A stretch of 64,000 nucleotides of DNA from Xiphydria camelus (taxonomy: Eukaryota > Arthropoda > Insecta > Hymenoptera > Xiphydriidae): positions 7,698,001-7,762,000 of the forward strand of contig OY783195.1 of NCBI GenBank assembly GCA_963678675.1, read 5' to 3'. The notes under the pieces are model-generated. The model was not told where the DNA came from. It searched no databases and worked only from the letters and a program-made list of their open reading frames with translations. Position numbers and translations under genes: made by a program. Below, piece after piece: positions 10,433 to 22,592 of this stretch (position 1 is the stretch's first letter; every line of letters begins with the position of its first letter).

Positions 10433-12471
10433 TTATTTAATAAGAGAATCTTGTAAATTAATTAAAGCACAGGCAATGGTTATTATGTCATCCAATACTT
10501 TTATAAAATTAATATTAATGCATGCATGTGGTTTCAACATATAAAATTCACGCAGCCGTCTAATAACTCTCTCTACATGAATTCTTAAGCTAGCAATTTG
10601 TTTAGTTTCCTTTGATTCACTCTTAGTCAATTTGACTCCTGTTTGGACACTTGGGGGTCTTACTAATTGAACTCCTGATTTATGTAGATACTGTTCCACA
10701 TGTTTAAAGCCTCTATCTGCCATTACACACATACCCTTTTCTAAGGACTGTGTAAAATCGCAAGTTTCAACTAGACAAGTATCGGTGGTTCTTCCTCCAA
10801 AGCCAGGTGAAATATAATTTACCAATCCATTGGGTGTACAAGATACTAAATACTTTATCGTGTTTGCTTTCTTATAATCGGACCATGTCAAAGCTTGGTT
10901 GACAGCCTTTGATGGCTTTTGTATCTCAATCTCTAAACAGTCAATGATACAACTAACATTATAATATTTGTGTCTGAAAGCCATAGGTAAAGTCTTTTTG
11001 GTCATTTGACTATCTAACTTTACAATAAAAGGTCGCATTACACTTGCTATTAGAGGTATATTTTTTTAAAATATCTTGCTCGCATACGATACACTTATAC
11101 CAAAATCATCAGCTAATTCTTGAAAGGTATTATCCAATCTAATTTTTTTTAAACATAATAATAAATGATGTTCTGGTATTTGTGTCTCACTCATTATTAT
11201 ATCAATTAAATAGGAATAATTCTTCGGAACACCAATATAGAAACGAGGTCTATTCTTAATTTTTGTAATGGTATTTTGAATAGTTTCAGCTATCTTTTCT
11301 TTCTGTTTTTCAGAGACTAACTCAGAGCAGTCCGAAGATTGTATCTCGAGTGAGTGAGTTGATGGTGAGGATTCTGTACCACCACATACAGATGGTGTAA
11401 ATAAAGAAACATCACTATCTGAACGATCTTCTTCAAATAATATTTTCTTTGCAATATTGCTTGCATTGAACTGAACAGGCTTCGCTTTTGAAGTATGTAT
11501 AACTTTAAAAGGGGATGTAGATACCGATGTACATGATATTTTCAATGGTGATAATGCCTGGTCTACCAAATTATTACTAGTTTGAACAGCTTTGCTTCTG
11601 AACTTATGTGTCAATAATACTTGAATAGATTTGTCGGCTGTTTTAGAAGCATCTTCCACAACTCCCTTAGTCCTAAGTGATTCGGTAAAATAAATTAATC
11701 TTATTAAAAGGCAATAAAACAAATAGATGTAAAGTAAAAATAAAAAAAAATATAATAAATACCTGAATTTTTGTCAGAAGTCTCCTCAGTAACTATACTA
11801 CGAGTATGTGTACTCGTGCTCGGGGTGCACTGTTCAAGACTGTCTATTTTATTTGTGCTCGGTTTGCTCAGGCACTCTTCTATTGTAGATATCCTTTGTT
11901 TTTTATGGATATATGGTCGTTCTGTACTGCTACCCGTCCGTTTTTTTCTATCGGGCTGACATTCAAATTTTTTAGGTAAAGAACCACGTTTCATTCGTAT
12001 CTGTGATACAAATCCTTTAATATGGTATTCCATGTAATTTTCCATGTCGTTTGGCAGCTATAACAAGGTAATTTTGATTAATGACCAAACATAACTGTGT
12101 TAAAAGTAACCATTAAATCATCTACATACAATATTCACCTTCTACAGGTACATAACCTCTTACTGAGTAGTACAGTAGTTAAAGATAAGTACATAACCTC
12201 TTGCTGTGTAGTACAGCAGTTAAAAGTAAGTAAATATAAACATCAATAAGAAAGAGAAACTTACATCAAAATGGTCTTCGCAAAAATACATCCGGGAATC
12301 TATGCTTAAGCTGTTTGGGTCTAGCCTTGCAAGTTGTAACCACTTTCTTCGTATTTCTTTTTTGTTAGGCACGTAAATAAACAATTTATTGGGTGTTTTT
12401 ATTGTTGTGTTTCCACATAGCGGCACTATACAATACTTGTAAAATTTGGTATTCATTTTCACGATTTTCAA
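10433..12471 (-). pseudogene. THAP-domain DDE (DDE_Tnp_4) transposase, broken
   Basis: Exon 1 (12471-12265) encodes a THAP DNA-binding domain: C-x4-C pair near the start (CIVPLC), and YFCEDHF at its end, then a GTAAGT donor. Exon 2 (12057-11763) starts after a TTATAG acceptor and completes the THAP C-terminus, then a low-complexity linker. The next exon (about 11690-11066) has a helix-turn-helix (LDNTFQELADDFGISVSYAS). The catalytic part follows: D in CIIDCLEI, D in VMADRGF, E in HVERVIRRL. An in-frame TAA at 11066-11068 separates helix-turn-helix and catalytic blocks; the surrounding frame is otherwise continuous, so it is a point nonsense change. The phase of the exon 2/3 join is unclear: the obvious acceptors do not match, a weak one near 11665 does. 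Confidence 0.8.
12148..12231. repeat. Two-copy 41-bp tandem repeat in transposase intron
   Basis: Gtacataacctctt occurs at about 12148 and 12189, each followed by a similar stretch with tagtacag. It lies inside the intron after the THAP exon. Confidence 0.7.
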
Positions 12472-13891
12472 AACACTCGTTGCTCAGAATTTTCTTGACA
12501 AATCTGTTTGTTTTGCAAGGCGTGACGTCATTAAGGATGCCATGACAATTTAGCGCGTTTTGGTACGAAATTTGAAAATGCTTTTTAAGAACCAAAATAA
12601 ATTAAGTAAATGTTTGTATTTTATTAAAATATTTATTTTATAGGTAAAATAGACCATAACGCGTAATATTAACCACTTTCTCAAAAATAGTCAACTACCC
12701 TATTGAAAATGAAGGAATGTCCTAAATACCTTAAAAGTATATTACATGAGCTCAAGATCATTTATAAGGGTAGCAATGTTGGGTAACCTTTTGTCGTTTT
12801 CTCCATTTATATCATAAATAGTTTTTTGCAATAACAACTACGGTTGTTCTGCCTCACGAGGATATTCTAATTGAAAAGCGTAAAAGCTCTGAAACGCTAT
12901 ATCCACTGCAGCTAAAACACTGTCGATCTTGTGTTTCACGTCATTGATGGAAAGAAAGCAGTCTCTTCGATGTTCAATAGGTCTCTTCCAACAACAATCA
13001 AAAGTGGCTGTTCCGTCAGACCAAACTGAGCGAGTTTCCTTCTTCGAGATGCCAATTCGGTGCTTAATTCACTTATGCTCTGCAAAGAACTACATATAAT
13101 TACTGGAAATACTGTTAAAATAGAAAATCAATACTACCGTTACATGCAAGCAAAATCCGTTTTGCACTTCAGCTCTTGTCGGTCTTCATGTCATTTTTTC
13201 CCCATTTTTTATGCAGGGACAAGGCAAAAGCAATGGCAGAAGTCTTAAAGTGATTACGGCAAGATTATCTGTTGATAAAATATGAAATTTTAACAAAGTA
13301 GAGTTAGCAAAACTATAATCCTCCCCCAGACCGAACATATTAATTAATTTAGGTTTCACAATGCGTGCAATTAATGAACGATTTTGTAACACACCAGAAC
13401 GAATATTGTTGGAATTTGCTGACTCTTCTTGGACCGAATCAGTAAAAAATCTGCTTGGAAGTAATTTCAATAATCCATTAATTGATTGGTCCTTTTTCTT
13501 GTGATAGGAAGAATAATTCAAAATTTTTCGTTGAAATTCCGGCCATTTCGAATAGATCGATAATATTTTTGTGGGATGTAATATTTCGAAATCGATCTTG
13601 ATCTAAAAAAGGATGATTTCAATATAAGTATATGTTCCATGTTTATAGTATAATTATATTCCATTCCTGCTTAGAGATAGCTTGCTAAGAGAAAAATTTC
13701 CTTGTTATTCTTTTTCGCTCGGTAATAACGGTACCCCTACTTTTTAATACTTTTCAATTTCACACCGCTTAACTCGACAAGCAAGTCAGATAGACATAGT
13801 AATAACTGACCAATATAATGTATTATAGACGATCATTAATTCGAAGTTGGAAAAATGATACTACTTCCCTACCCCTTACACAACCCCTAGC

Positions 13892-13923
13892 GCTCTCTCT
13901 CTCTCTCTCTCTCTCCTCTCTCT
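13892..13923. repeat. (CT)n microsatellite
   Basis: An uninterrupted CT run with one slip near its right end, in a gene-free part of the preceding pseudogene locus. Confidence 0.9.
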
Positions 13924-14239
13924 TTTATGAGGAGTGGGCTATACTTACATATAAGAAATATAATAAATAACTTCTATTTTTACCAAATTGATGGCGCCGG
14001 GATGTTGTAAAACTTTATATGTCATAAAGTAATCATTTAACGTTATACAGTCAGAAGATGTCAGCTGTTCGAGTCTCAGTTTAGAAGTGTCTTTCCAGTA
14101 TTTTTCGACGGTGGTCCAGGGCTCTAAGCTATTTTTTAACCACTCGAGCTTAACACTTGAGTCTTCAGAATCATCTATACAAAGTATGAAATAATTAAAA
14201 TAATTTAATATACTACGATTTGAAATAAAAATATTTACC

Positions 14240-14665
14240 AATGGCTCGAAGGTTTTCCCTATGTAGGATCAGATTCACCAGTCGAATTATTTTGAAACGT
14301 TGTCTTTATTTTAACAGACATAAAAGAATAGCTTAATTGACAGAAAAAAGGTACATCGTCTTTACTCCTCGACGCTTCACTCCGAACTGCCTCATTCTCG
14401 CCCTTGGCCTTCCCGTCAAGCCCGTTCTTTCTCTCCTTCTCTTACTCCCATTTACTTACTCTTTCTTTCTACGCATTTTCTCTTGTTTCGTTCATTCCAT
14501 CCCCATGCATTCCTCGAACATTACGCATCCACGCCAACCGTCTTCGGACCCGAGCAACCCTAGCTCCCTGGTCTCAGGCCCGCCCGTCGACCGCCTCGCT
14601 ATCTGACACTCGCATCCATTTCCCCCAGTCATGAATAGCACTCGAAACGTCATTATCGCACTTAC
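14240..14665. other. Pyrimidine-rich intronic stretch
   Basis: C/T-rich DNA lying between two exons of the decayed minus-strand gene. Its apparent plus-strand reading frames are serine/proline/leucine low complexity, as expected of such base composition, and are not supported as genes. Confidence 0.5.
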
Positions 14666-15831
14666 TCATTCACACTTACACACTCGCACTCTTCTTTCCT
14701 TTTCCCCGATCCTACACCTATATCCAAGTACTACAGATTTTCCGATATTAAGTTTTCTTTTCTTAGTACTTGTGATCATTCCACAATCATGAAGGTACGA
14801 CCTCAAGGAACAATACTTATCATGAAGTTTTCCCTTGGCTAGTACCTTTTGTCCCGTAATCGGATTAAGATAATATGGAATATAATATGTATCTGCTTTT
14901 TCAGGTGGGAAGGTTTTCTCAATCAATCTTGCTAATTCCAATAAACGATGAGTTGGTATTCTATACAAAAAATGGATTCAAAAAATTTTTCAAAATTGGA
15001 TTACATATAGCAGTCAAATTTAGGAACGAATCATTGTTTATTTGTGCATTACTTGAAATCTGAGAATTTCCGTATTTCCACTTTCACAATGCATTCCGCG
15101 AGAGTTGATTTTGCACTTCTATCAAACTTCCGATTTTCCTTATATATATTAAGCAAGCCAATTCCTTCTATAGTTTGGTTTAAATACTCAATCAGCTCGT
15201 TTGATTTCTCTATTACTGGTGCTACCATTTCTCGCGCATCTGGTATTTCCAAAATAATTGAAGTTTCTACTGATTCGGCAGTATTCGTTTTTACTGTAAT
15301 TTAAGATTCTTTTAGAATATATCGAAACCTTCACTGGATGATTTATTGAGGAATGTAATGTTAATCGACATACTTTGTTCATCGTAAAGAGTGTTCACTT
15401 CTAGGACTTCCAAATTTTGATGTGGCCGTTTACTTGAATTGATCTAAATAAAATGAAAACAGCTATAGATAAACGAACTATAGAGTTCTGCAAGATATTT
15501 AAAAGGAAATAGTTTTACTTTTTGGGTACATCCGTTTTGAATAGTGTCAGATTGTGCTGAATTTTCAAATTCTTCCAATTTTTCAAAAATATAGCTTGCT
15601 GACCTATACTAGGTATTAGCCTAGCTATTACATTTGCATTTAAGCATGCAAATGCTTTCTCATCAATACAGTGGGCTAATGAAAGTAGAAAACAAATATT
15701 TAACACACAAATAAGTAAATAATAAGTGTTTTTTAAAGTGGCTAGTACAATTTATTTCGAACGAAAATTTTGATTATTAACTGCATATTAAGCATACCTT
15801 CGAAACTGAGACTTAAAACCTCCAAATTCCA

Positions 15832-17286
15832 TCGTTGGAGTTTTTTTTTTAACAAATTCGTCCATTGACTGGAATGATTGAAAATAGGGGAAGTTTACAG
15901 TTTGTATATACCAGTACTTGCGTTGATATCACTAACAATAAGAAGCAATTGCTATGTAGGTTTGTTAACGAATTGTTTGCTAGTTCTAGTACTAATGAAA
16001 CTACTGATGCTTATCTAATGATGAGAAGAAAGAACGAAGAGAAGAAATTAATATTATATATACATACCTTTGGATTTATAAACACGAGGTGAACGATGTA
16101 ATTTATTTCACAGTCACTGCAACGTCTTCTGAACGTATATTACTGAAGGGAGAGGTTGATGCAATTTGGAAAGATGGAATTAGAGTGAGGAAGGAGCCGG
16201 TTGGACGTAGGAAACTTGATTGATCTTAGCACTATTCTCGACTGTTTCGTAGTGAAGCAAAGACGCGACTGCCTAGCTGAGGGCAGAGAAGTCCATTCCT
16301 CTCCTTGAATTCGGGGGAGGAAAACAGAAAGTACCGCGAAAGTGGACGTTCTTGGTCCCGAAATTTTCCGTCGGTTGAGGGGCTGTAGGCGATCCTTCAC
16401 AGGTCACCTTCGAGCCGCCTAAGTCGGAGTCGATTTTATAGTTTTGTTTTGAAAGTGTCCGGCTTCAACATTCTAGAAAATCATCGGCAAATTATTTTAT
16501 TGAGGTTTTCTCGAAAGTCGGCAGACCGAGCCGTGAGAACGGAATGCTGTCGAAAGTTTCACGAAACAATTACTATGTATGTGTTTACACACGTATTATT
16601 TCGGAGAGAATAGGAGGCGGATACCCGTGAAGATCGTTGGTAGGATGTAGGGAAAAAGGGCTAAATAGTTGGAAAGAATATGAAGCAATTCGATTAGATT
16701 CGTGGACAAACTACGACTTGAGCACGGATCGGTCTGCGCGCGATGAGAATATTTGTAAGACTGGCGAAAAAGGCGGCTAACGAGACGGGGGTACGTTTGG
16801 GTATAAGGTCTGGTTTATCTCTTTCCATGGTGGAAGACGACAACTCTATGAAACCGAGAAGTAAAGCCTGAGAATCGACGGTGGAAAATTTCGGCAAACT
16901 CTCGGATAGCCGTCTTGAGACAAGTACACGCAGGTATAGCCACTGACCTTTCAAGCGTATGGCTAAATCAGCTATACGTGTATAGGAACGACGACGATAC
17001 AAAATAGCTCATTCATACGGTACAACTTCTTCTGACAAGTATATAACTGTGCGATGCAGCCTTACATTTTTTTATATACAAAGGTATAAAATATTGCTAT
17101 AATAGCAAAATATTTATCCAAATTGGAACACTCTTACTCAACTTAAACCAAGCCTAGAGAAGTATATCAAAATAATGATATACCACTTTGTTTCATTAAG
17201 TAAACGTATTATTATATTAAATATACATCTACAGTAATACATGTATAGCTAATACATCTATATCTGATTACTAAACCAGTTAATGC
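15832..17286. other. Gene-free stretch
   Basis: Mixed AT-rich and moderately GC-rich DNA. Short frames on both strands lack domains. Words of the 'tatagct' type near 16933-16975 and 17245 hint at an eroded copy of the element family seen at 4140 and 29313. Confidence 0.45.
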
Positions 17287-17698
17287 AATTGTGATGGGCC
17301 CTGTGAAATCATACCAGATGTCGGAAAAGTAAATTTTGCGCTAGAGCCCAAAACGCTCTTACTCCACGTAGAGGCGTTGTCCGCACTTGAAACTTGCAGG
17401 ATATCTAGGTACATATACGTTGAACATCATGCCAAAATTTCAACCCGATTGAAGCAATAGAAGCCGAGATATTAATTTTTTTGTGTATTGTTCACTTCGT
17501 AATCTTTAACTGCGTTTTTCTCGAAACTACAATTTTCTGTACTTGAACTTTAAAAATTCGTAACTCCGGCTGTAATAACGCTAGAGCTTCGATTTTTGTT
17601 TTGTTTTGAAGATCAGAATCTCCTCTATCGTAATCTGCCATTTTCCCGAAAAAAAATTTTCCGACATCTGGTATGATTTCACAGGGCCCATCACAATT
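17287..17698. mobile_element. 412-bp MITE with near-perfect 41-bp inverted ends
   Basis: Aattgtgatgggccctgtga at 17287 continues for 41 bases and recurs as an exact reverse complement ending at 17698. The interior has no coding capacity. The target duplication is not clear. Such conserved ends imply recent mobility by a transposase supplied in trans. Confidence 0.85.
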
Positions 17699-17977
17699 AC
17701 TGTAATTACAATATTTTATACTGAATTTAGTAAAAAATGTTCACCCAGAAAATATTGCTACCAACCAAGAGTGATTTCTTTCAGTGTACTTAGGTGCGTT
17801 GAATCGCTTAATTTTTTGAAGAACTTTTCAATGCTTTTTATAAGTAATAACTTAACTTTCGTTCGTTTCACACGGATAAAAATGGATTTAGAATGAAGAG
17901 CACTGAGTGTCCACATTCTACCACAGAGTACCCAGATTCTGGTGATACATGATCGGCTGTATGGCACTGCAGTGACA

Positions 17978-18511
17978 ACTCGAATTTTGCAAAATATTGC
18001 CATACGAAATAGTACTTCATTTCCCTCGTATGGCAAAAATTAATACGATATCGCATATTTTAAAATAATTTGGTATTTTTTGCAATGCAGATAACTGACG
18101 TATGGAGAAAAATAAGAAATAGGAATTGAAAAATAAGAAAAACAGCATACTGTGTACACATGTCCGCTGCACCGAGAGAAAAATACAGTAGATTTGACTA
18201 AATCGGCGGTTACGAGTGGGGAATGCAGATTTAGTTACTTAAACTAATAATTGACTCGAATGGACTACAACCTGTCTCCTTCAAATAGCCGTTAATCGTT
18301 GCAATGAAATTTATTCGTTGAAGCATCTAAATCTATTGTACATTCACCCACCCGTAAACGCCGGTTTGATTGAAAATATAATTTTTTTTCTCAATTTGTA
18401 TTGCAAAAAGTGCTAAATTATTTTAACATCTATTATATTGTACCAATTTTTGCCATATGGGGAGAATGAAATGCTATTTTGCATGGCAATAATTTGCAAA
18501 AAATTCGAGCT
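17978..18511. repeat. Imperfect inverted repeat, arms about 120 bp
   Basis: 17978-18096 (from ctcgaattttgcaaaatatt) is matched in reverse complement by 18393-18511, at roughly 75-80% by eye. It is probably an old foldback MITE; no gene is present. Confidence 0.65.
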
Positions 18512-19400
18512 ATCAATCCAGTACATGTCGAATCCATTTTTCTGCGTATACCACATAATTGATGAAGAGAACTCATCTAAATACTTTGAAACACAACTCA
18601 TACGAATGAAATAAACGTCGTTATTGGCACATGACGAACGTGCCCACCTTAAATATTTCTTTTATAAAACTGATAGGATTGTACCGATATCGTAGTGCTT
18701 TCTGCTAATAATTTTTCTACCGCTTGAGGGTTTCTTGTTAGAAAAAATTGGTGTGTTATAAGTTACCCGCGTGTTGCAATTTGACCCGTTTTCCCCTATC
18801 CAGTTTCGCACGCGAAAGAGTTATGCGGGGAATCCCCGTGTTGCTGCGAGAAATAGTAGGCAGAGCTGCCGCGAGAGTCGCGCACGTCGCTGGGAATCCC
18901 TGCACGTACTTGGGCCATAAATATGAGAAAGAGTAACTCCGGTTTTTTTTGAGATAGCTACACGGGAAATCGGGAATCTTCTCTTGCCTGTGAGGAGATA
19001 AATTTACCGCGAGAATGGCATCTTGCTTGAAATCCCTGAGAAGAAATGATCCACTGAAAAATTCGACGTACCGACGAATACGAATTTCCCAAAACAAACT
19101 CCCCACCATCCTTACGGCGCGAAGTAAAAGTCCGCCCCTCGTGCTCCCGGAATTTTTGGAGATTCACGGTCCTCCATCGGATGTGATCCCCGATGGGAAT
19201 TGCAAATTCTCTGACAGCTACTTCGGCTCGGTTATAGGTGGACGCGCGCGGTCGCCGTGGTTTTCTACGGTGGTGCCGGCTACTCCATGAAATATTCAAC
19301 GCGCCTCGGGCATGTCGTTATAGCTCTGTACGTAGCGGCCGTCGAACGGAGAGCGAAAGAGAGAGACGCGCGGCCCGGTCCGTTTTGTCCGCCAGACGAA
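18512..19400. other. Gene-free stretch becoming CpG-rich
   Basis: AT-rich to 18760, then CpG-rich. Several overlapping frames between 18748 and 19300 on both strands reflect lack of stops in GC-rich DNA; none has a domain. The phrase gcgtgttgcaatttg at about 18769 matches 4096. Confidence 0.5.
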
Positions 19401-20340
19401 TACATTATTTTTCTCCGCGCGCTCTCTTCCCTCCATTACCGGGTATATCTACTCCGGGGGTGACGCGTAATATCGGGGGTTGGAGCGCGCGTCCGTGTAC
19501 CCCCTCGAGTTTGCCGAAGTTTTCCAACGCGGGGGAGAAACGCGGCTCCGCGTTCCGACGATTCTTTGGTACGGACTCGGGCGATGGGCGGAGGTGATGG
19601 GAGCGGGTATCCATCGCGCGGAGAAGCTCTATACGTATACGTCGTACAACGCTTCTCACTTCCGGTTGAACTTTGCTCCGCGTGGCCCGGTCCATTGTCC
19701 GACAGGTGGATACATCATTTTTCTTCGCGCGTTCTTTCCTCTATTATCGGATTGAATGGAGTGGCACTGTTCCGATCAATTTCGTTCATGATTATCTCGT
19801 TACCTGTGGAGTTTTTGGCTATATTGGTGTCATCCATTTTTATAGATCGGAATGTGATCTTGAAAAAAACATTGTAACAACGTAGTTGAAAAGTTCATAG
19901 TTAACAAGATAATTATTTTCAAATTTAATCGGAATAGTACATCACTCGAGGGATGGCACAATATTGGGGGTGACTCTCATAGCAGTCTTATCTACTTGAA
20001 AATAAAAGGGCATTCCTCGCGTAACTCTGTTACAATATTTTTCTTCGTGTGTTCTCTCCTCTATTACCAGATGGAATTTAGTAGGTAGTACTATTACGAT
20101 TAGCTTCGCCCACGATTATCTCGGTACTGGTGACGTTTTTGAAGTTTTAGTATAATCCATTTTGTAGATCGGAATGTGATCTTGAAAAAATATTGTAACA
20201 ACTGTCAAAAAGTTCAAAATTAACGAGATAATCGTTGTCACAGTTAATAAGAATAGTACGTCACTCGAGGGATGGCACAATATCGGAGGTGCCACTTATA
20301 GGAATTTTGCCTACTTCCAAACGAACGGATATTTCTTGAG
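19401..20340. repeat. Three-copy tandem repeat, 310-320-bp unit
   Basis: The anchor tacatYatttttctYcg is at 19401, 19711 and 20031. Units 2 and 3 share further phrases: gatcggaatgtgatcttgaa, cactcgagggatggcacaat. Copy 1 is strongly GC/CpG-rich and copy 3 AT-rich. The overlapping frames here are repeat artefacts. Confidence 0.75.
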
Positions 20341-20538
20341 TAATCCTGCCGTGGAAACTGATACCACTCTTTTCTATCCGTAAATAGGAGAGATACCCCT
20401 GACGACTCTGATACGGATCAACGATGAAGGAAAGAATGGGAGAGGGTATTCAAAATCTAACTTTTAGGGTATATTTTAATTAATCAATTAAAAAAAGATA
20501 ATTTCGCGAAATTTTTCGCAGTTTTATACGTTCACTGT

Positions 20539-20666
20539 CATTAATATGCCAATACTACAGAGACTGTGCTTGGTATAAGTAATTTTCTCTCAACCTCTTG
20601 GTGATTAAACATCTCTTTTAAATCTAATAATACCAAAAATATAAAAGTTTAAGAAAGATGAAGTCG
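20539..20666. repeat. Direct repeat flanking the miniature LTR element (left copy)
   Basis: Matches 22843-22966 in phrases such as ggtaYaagtRattttctct and tttaaRaaaga..gaagtcg. The miniature LTR element lies at the end of this unit, so an older tandem duplication appears to have been its target. Confidence 0.6.
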
Positions 20667-20760
20667 TGTGGCGGCTGAGTCACGACACAGGCACCCGAAC
20701 CTATCACAGCTCAGTAACTCTTCTTCCTCCGCCTGCCACCGCTAACGTCGCGACGACGCA

Positions 20761-21996
20761 CAGTGGGGTATTTGACTCGAAAACCTGGACAAAAATACTG
20801 TCGGACTTTAACAGTGTTAAATCGATGTTCTATGTTAATATTTGATGTTATATGACTATTTTAAGGTTATTTACGATTTATTATTTATTATTTATTTAAA
20901 AAACCATAAAGGAGCGATATTTAGGGGTTGCGACTTTTAAAACTGAAAATGGATTACCATGTTATTTTTTGTATCGGGAGTGAAATTATAATACCAAAAA
21001 AGAATATTATGCATTATTTGGAGGAGGAATATCGGTACAACAGAAGATGACGTTGGGGAACTTTTGAGGCCCGAGTCCAAAGTGTGAGAGTAACCGAAAG
21101 CGGCACTCTTTGTAACTTGCTAATATCCATTTAAGTTTGTAATGATGTTTAAACGATTTTAAACTGTCACGAAGTAATTTGATTTTATCTTTGGGACACA
21201 TTTAGTGATATGTGCAAGCCTTTTCTCTAGAAACTCTAGTTTCTCATCGATTTTCCTTAGTTCACATTGCTTAATAATGTTGAACATAGTTTCTCTTGAC
21301 ATGCGTAGTGATGAATCTACAGTACAATCTGTGAATAAACAAAAAACCTAGTATTCATATCAAAAGGGTTCAAAAACACACGGCGATTTTTTCCTTGTTA
21401 GAGGAGACCGGGAGAGTTGATACATGAAATTGGCCCTTCGTTAGCATGAAAAATAATGGGAACGGGGGGCTAACTTCCTGTTTGGCCCCTACTTAGTTTT
21501 ATTAGTGGATTATTTAAAGGGTCGGAAAGTGGCGGAAGATTCCTTTGTTGATATTATAAGTAGAATATACATAGATTTTTCATTAACATAAACAGCTTAG
21601 CTTAACTCTGTTTAACTCATACATAAAATCACATTGTAAACTACAATATGAGTCGAAAATTTCCCGAAAAATACTCTTGACTTTAGAAGGAAAAATTTAA
21701 GTGAAAATAAACAACATTCCTTTATGTAATATATTCAAAATAAGCTACATACCTTCGTTAGAAGAATCCATGGGTGTTTTTTTTGTTTGCACTAAACACT
21801 GCAGTTCAATAATGCACAGAACACGATTCAGAAATTGTAAATGCCGAGAATGCAACGAGCGACTAACACAACAGACGAATTCCGACTGAAGTGAAAAGCG
21901 CATTTGCGGTATTAACGGCATAACAAAAGCGATGTTTATCATGAATTTCGTGACTTGGACTTTTGTCCAGGTTTTTGAGTCAAATACACCACTCTG
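20761..21996. mobile_element. hAT-like non-autonomous DNA transposon
   Basis: Inverted ends CAGTGGGGTATTTGACTCGA (20761) and its imperfect reverse complement ending CACTCTG (21996), about 38 bp long with few mismatches. CAG-type ends and flanking cgacgca/cgacgcg (imperfect 7-8 bp duplication) fit hAT. The 1.2-kb interior has no transposase that I can see; a 64-codon minus frame at 21007-21201 has no known domain. It splits the left LTR of the surrounding retroelement. Confidence 0.6.
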
Positions 21997-22089
21997 CGAC
22001 GCGTCGTCCAGCTGACCAGCACGAGCTGCACCGGGACGCTCAGAGTCCACGTAGTTGAGACGCGCTACGAGTTCGCATAGCTCCCACAT

Positions 22090-22105
22090 TAGTGACCCCG
22101 ACGTG
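22090..22105 (+). other. Primer-binding site, tRNA-Trp type
   Basis: TAGTGACCCCGACGTG directly after the left LTR; differs by one base from the reverse-transcription primer site used by CsRn1-like retrotransposons. Confidence 0.6.
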
Positions 22106-22445
22106 ATCCAGGGAAGAAGATCCATCATCCTGCAGCATCGCATGCCCACGCCTCGACACGACGTCACGACCCACGTACACGCCTCGATACGACGTCACGG
22201 CACACGTACACGCCCGGCATGCACGGCATATGCATGCCACGACACACGCACCTGAGGATGATCGATCTCACACGCTGCACGACATCGGTGGAGTTTCCAG
22301 CCTCCGACAATCCCTCGGTATATCGAATCTCGATCAGAGATTCCCACCGAGGCCCGCCGACGTCTCACACACGCTCACAGCCAGCCGTCGCCACATACAC
22401 CACTTCGTCCGCTTCGTGCCGCCTGCATCCAATATCCGTTACGGC

Positions 22446-22462
22446 GGGGGGGGGGGGGGGGG
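22446..22462 (+). other. Poly-G purine tract before right LTR
   Basis: Seventeen consecutive G, three bases before TGTGGCG of the right LTR. The position is that of the polypurine tract that primes plus-strand synthesis; the pure G composition is unusual and may have expanded by slippage. Confidence 0.6.
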
Positions 22463-22584
22463 TACTGTGGCGACTCGTCACGCTACGGCGGCCTGCCACC
22501 AGATGGCGCCGCCCCTCTCAGCCCTCGACTCGCGGCTCCCGGCCCACGGCTGTCGGCTCTCGGTAGTATCCGACAACGGTACAG

Positions 22585-22592
22585 GTATATAA
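22585..22592 (+). promoter_or_regulatory. LTR TATA box
   Basis: TATATAAG followed by GC-rich DNA inside the right LTR, in the place of the U3 core promoter. No matching box is seen in the left LTR remnant. Confidence 0.5.

Larger units (their letters stand above)
8288..12703. mobile_element. ISL2EU-like DNA transposon, near complete
   Basis: A 4.4-kb element bounded by inverted ends: ATAGGGTAGTTGAC at 8288-8301 and its reverse complement at 12690-12703. An AT or TA dinucleotide lies at both ends and is the likely target duplication. It encodes two convergent genes: a SWIM/YqaJ nuclease on the plus strand (8611-10073) and a THAP plus DDE transposase on the minus strand (12471-10433). This pairing is what I recall for the ISL2EU superfamily. 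One gene is intact and the other is broken by a nonsense codon. The terminal repeats are short but both ends are present, so the element may still move if transposase is supplied elsewhere. Confidence 0.75.
12742..15831 (-). pseudogene. Multi-exon gene of an unnamed family, decayed
   Basis: I recognise a family pattern but no name or function. A possible first exon starts near 15831. About 15680-15560 encodes a SAM-like segment (EKAFACLNANVIARLIPSIG). About 15300-15054 plus 14968-14700 join in phase across a GTAATG/ttgtatag intron and give a conserved block with FPPEKADTYYIPYY and GKLHDKYCSLR. Next come 14190-13980 (WLKNSLEPWTTVEKYW) and about 13580-13240 (KWPEFQRKILNYSS). The last block, 13070-12742, contains FGLTEQPLLIVVG and ends at TAA 12742-12744. 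A one-base frameshift near 12948 breaks that block. The family is multi-copy in insects as far as I recall, which suggests a transposon-linked gene. It ends 39 bp from the ISL2EU-like terminus. Confidence 0.55.

Noticed and set aside
19015..19885. Frames up to 119 codons on the plus strand
   Set aside because: They run through tandem repeat units and are not conserved between the units.
22219..22592. 115- and 120-codon plus-strand frames
   Set aside because: Lie in the non-coding interior and LTR of the miniature retroelement and cross the G17 tract.
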